A stretch of DNA of 64,000 nucleotides, taken from positions 1 to 64,000 of the forward strand of contig CACESS010000008.1 in assembly GCA_902562275.1 (NCBI GenBank), given 5' to 3'. The position numbers and the translations under genes are program-made. Within the stretch, counting starts at the first letter, position 1. Each line of letters starts with the position of its first letter. The DNA comes from an uncultured Alphaproteobacteria bacterium (lineage in GTDB: Bacteria; Pseudomonadota; Alphaproteobacteria; HIMB59; GCA-002718135). Below the pieces are notes generated by a model. It ran no database searches. It saw only the letters and a program-made list of their open reading frames with translations, and was not told the DNA's origin. Shown in pieces: positions 61,786-64,000 of the stretch.

Positions 61786-62307
61786 ATGTTAGCAATTTTC
61801 AAAACTGGTGGAAAACAATACTCAGCAAGAGCTGGTCAGATACTTAAAGTAGAAAAACTTGAGGGATCCAAAGGTGATAAAGTGTCTATTACTGATGTAT
61901 TAGCGATCAGTGATCAAAGCACAAATAGCTTAGGCGAGCCGTTATTAAAAGATGCTTCAATTGAAGCAAAAATTGTTGATCAAATCAGAGATAAAAAAAT
62001 AATAGTTTTTAAAAAAAGAAAAAGACAAAATTACAGACTAACACAAGGTCATAGACAATATCTAACTATATTAAGAATAGAATCAATTTCTTATGGTGGA
62101 AAAAAGTCCACTGCTGAACCTGAAACAAAAAAAGTTAAAAAAACTGAAACTAAAGTTATTAAAGAAAAAATTGACTCTAAAGAAGTAAAAGTTACAAAAA
62201 AGAAGACAGTTGCAAAAAAAGCAGTAGATAAAGCTTCACCTACTAAGAAAAAATCAGTAAAGAAAACTGTTAAAAAAACCGTTAAAACTAAAAAAGAAGA
62301 TAAATAA
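61786..62307 (+). CDS. rplU: 50S ribosomal protein L21 with long lysine-rich tail
   Basis: The first ~103 residues are ordinary L21: [16 protein letters not shown] at the start and [18 protein letters not shown] near 76. The remaining ~70 residues are a low-complexity Lys/Thr/Val tail (repeats of KKTVKK type), giving 173 residues in all. Extended L21 tails exist in alphaproteobacteria. A role in rRNA contact is plausible but not shown. The stop overlaps the rpmA start as TAATG. Confidence 0.96.
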   Translation: MLAIFKTGGKQYSARAGQILKVEKLEGSKGDKVSITDVLAISDQSTNSLGEPLLKDASIEAKIVDQIRDKKIIVFKKRKRQNYRLTQGHRQYLTILRIESISYGGKKSTAEPETKKVKKTETKVIKEKIDSKEVKVTKKKTVAKKAVDKASPTKKKSVKKTVKKTVKTKKEDK

Positions 62308-62564
62308 TGGCAACGAAAAAAGCAGGTGGTAGTTCTAGGAATGGAAGAGACTCGGCGGGTCGAAGACTTGGAGTTAAGAAATTTGGTGGTGAAAACGTAA
62401 TAGCAGGAAACATTATTATTAGGCAAAGAGGCACAAAGTTTCATCCAGGTGATAATGTTGGCATAGGTAAAGATCACACAATATTTGCTACAATAAATGG
62501 AAAAGTAGCTTTTAAAAAAACAAGAGTAAGAACTTTTGTATCAGTTGTTCCCACAGAACAATAA
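62307..62564 (+). CDS. rpmA: 50S ribosomal protein L27
   Basis: 85 residues: [20 protein letters not shown] at the start, [20 protein letters not shown] in the centre, normal for L27, whose N-terminus reaches the peptidyl-transferase centre. No cleavable N-terminal extension of the Firmicutes type. Coupled to rplU; obgE follows after 23 bases, the usual rplU-rpmA-obgE order. Confidence 0.97.
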   Translation: MATKKAGGSSRNGRDSAGRRLGVKKFGGENVIAGNIIIRQRGTKFHPGDNVGIGKDHTIFATINGKVAFKKTRVRTFVSVVPTEQ

Positions 62565-62578
62565 TCCCAATTAATTAA

Positions 62579-64000
<1,422 letters not shown>

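Noticed and set aside
62091..62477. Long open frame opposite rplU/rpmA
   Set aside because: It is the antisense of the lysine-rich L21 tail and L27; the Phe/Ser-rich translation is what the complement of AAA codons gives.

Overview
The window is AT-rich, tightly packed DNA that reads as a chromosomal piece of a streamlined alphaproteobacterium. Supporting signs are many stop/start overlaps (TAATG, ATGA), few intergenic gaps, a SAM-II-like leader in front of metX, the argH-lptM-lysA order, a Coq7 hydroxylase, an HIG1-domain protein and an MJ0042 zinc-ribbon protein. A marine lineage of the SAR11/HIMB59/AEGEAN-169 type is my best guess from gene content. It is an inference, not proven by the sequence.

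Layout. 1-2.6 kb: core genes ileS (cut by the window edge) and ribF. 2.6-37.5 kb: a large, mostly minus-strand carbohydrate island. It holds (a) a thu-like operon: solute-binding protein (SBP), two permeases, Gfo/Idh dehydrogenase and ThuA, followed by xylA; (b) a plus-strand sulfatase; (c) a nine-gene operon with a Tat-exported SBP, two permeases, four sulfatases, a 92-residue orphan and a PhyH dioxygenase; (d) a CUT2 importer followed by a PhyH dioxygenase and a MocD-like membrane oxygenase; (e) an iolD-type gene, a 2-hydroxyacid dehydrogenase, a second CUT2 importer and a second Gfo/Idh dehydrogenase; (f) a MocE-like Rieske-fold protein whose two ligand histidines are cysteines; (g) a coupled trio (SDR, FAH-family hydrolase, L-lactate dehydrogenase) matching the last steps of non-phosphorylating L-fucose/L-rhamnose breakdown. 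37.6-40.6 kb: galE, galT, sufE-like and flavin-reductase-like genes. 40.8-43 kb: a sulfotransferase, tRNA-Leu(CAA) and an MFS gene whose 3' end runs antisense into the tRNA. 43-52.5 kb: VTT-family, dsbB (apparently frameshifted), coq7, HNH, esterase and HIG1 genes, then a minus operon of a beta-oxidation enzyme, acyl-CoA ligase, O-acetylhomoserine sulfhydrylase and hydrolase. 52.6-64 kb: core genes argH, lptM, lysA, plsC, tyrC, a chorismate mutase-aminotransferase fusion, metX, metW, gloB, rplU, rpmA, obgE and proB (cut by the window edge).

How it fits together. The island looks like several import-and-degrade cassettes for decorated sugars or cyclitols. Every cassette pairs a periplasmic binding protein with cytoplasmic enzymes that remove sulfate (sulfatases) or oxidise the carbon skeleton (PhyH, MocD-like, Gfo/Idh). 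IolD and the SDR/FAH/LldD trio feed products to central metabolism. None of the sulfatases shows a signal peptide, so desulfation should follow import. Both CUT1 importers lack an ATPase gene here. I recognise no sugar-type transcription factor and no sulfatase-maturing enzyme in the window.

Most unusual points: the all-cysteine Rieske-like protein, the import/four-sulfatase/PhyH operon with its small orphan gene, and the hairpin found directly after each of the four binding-protein genes.
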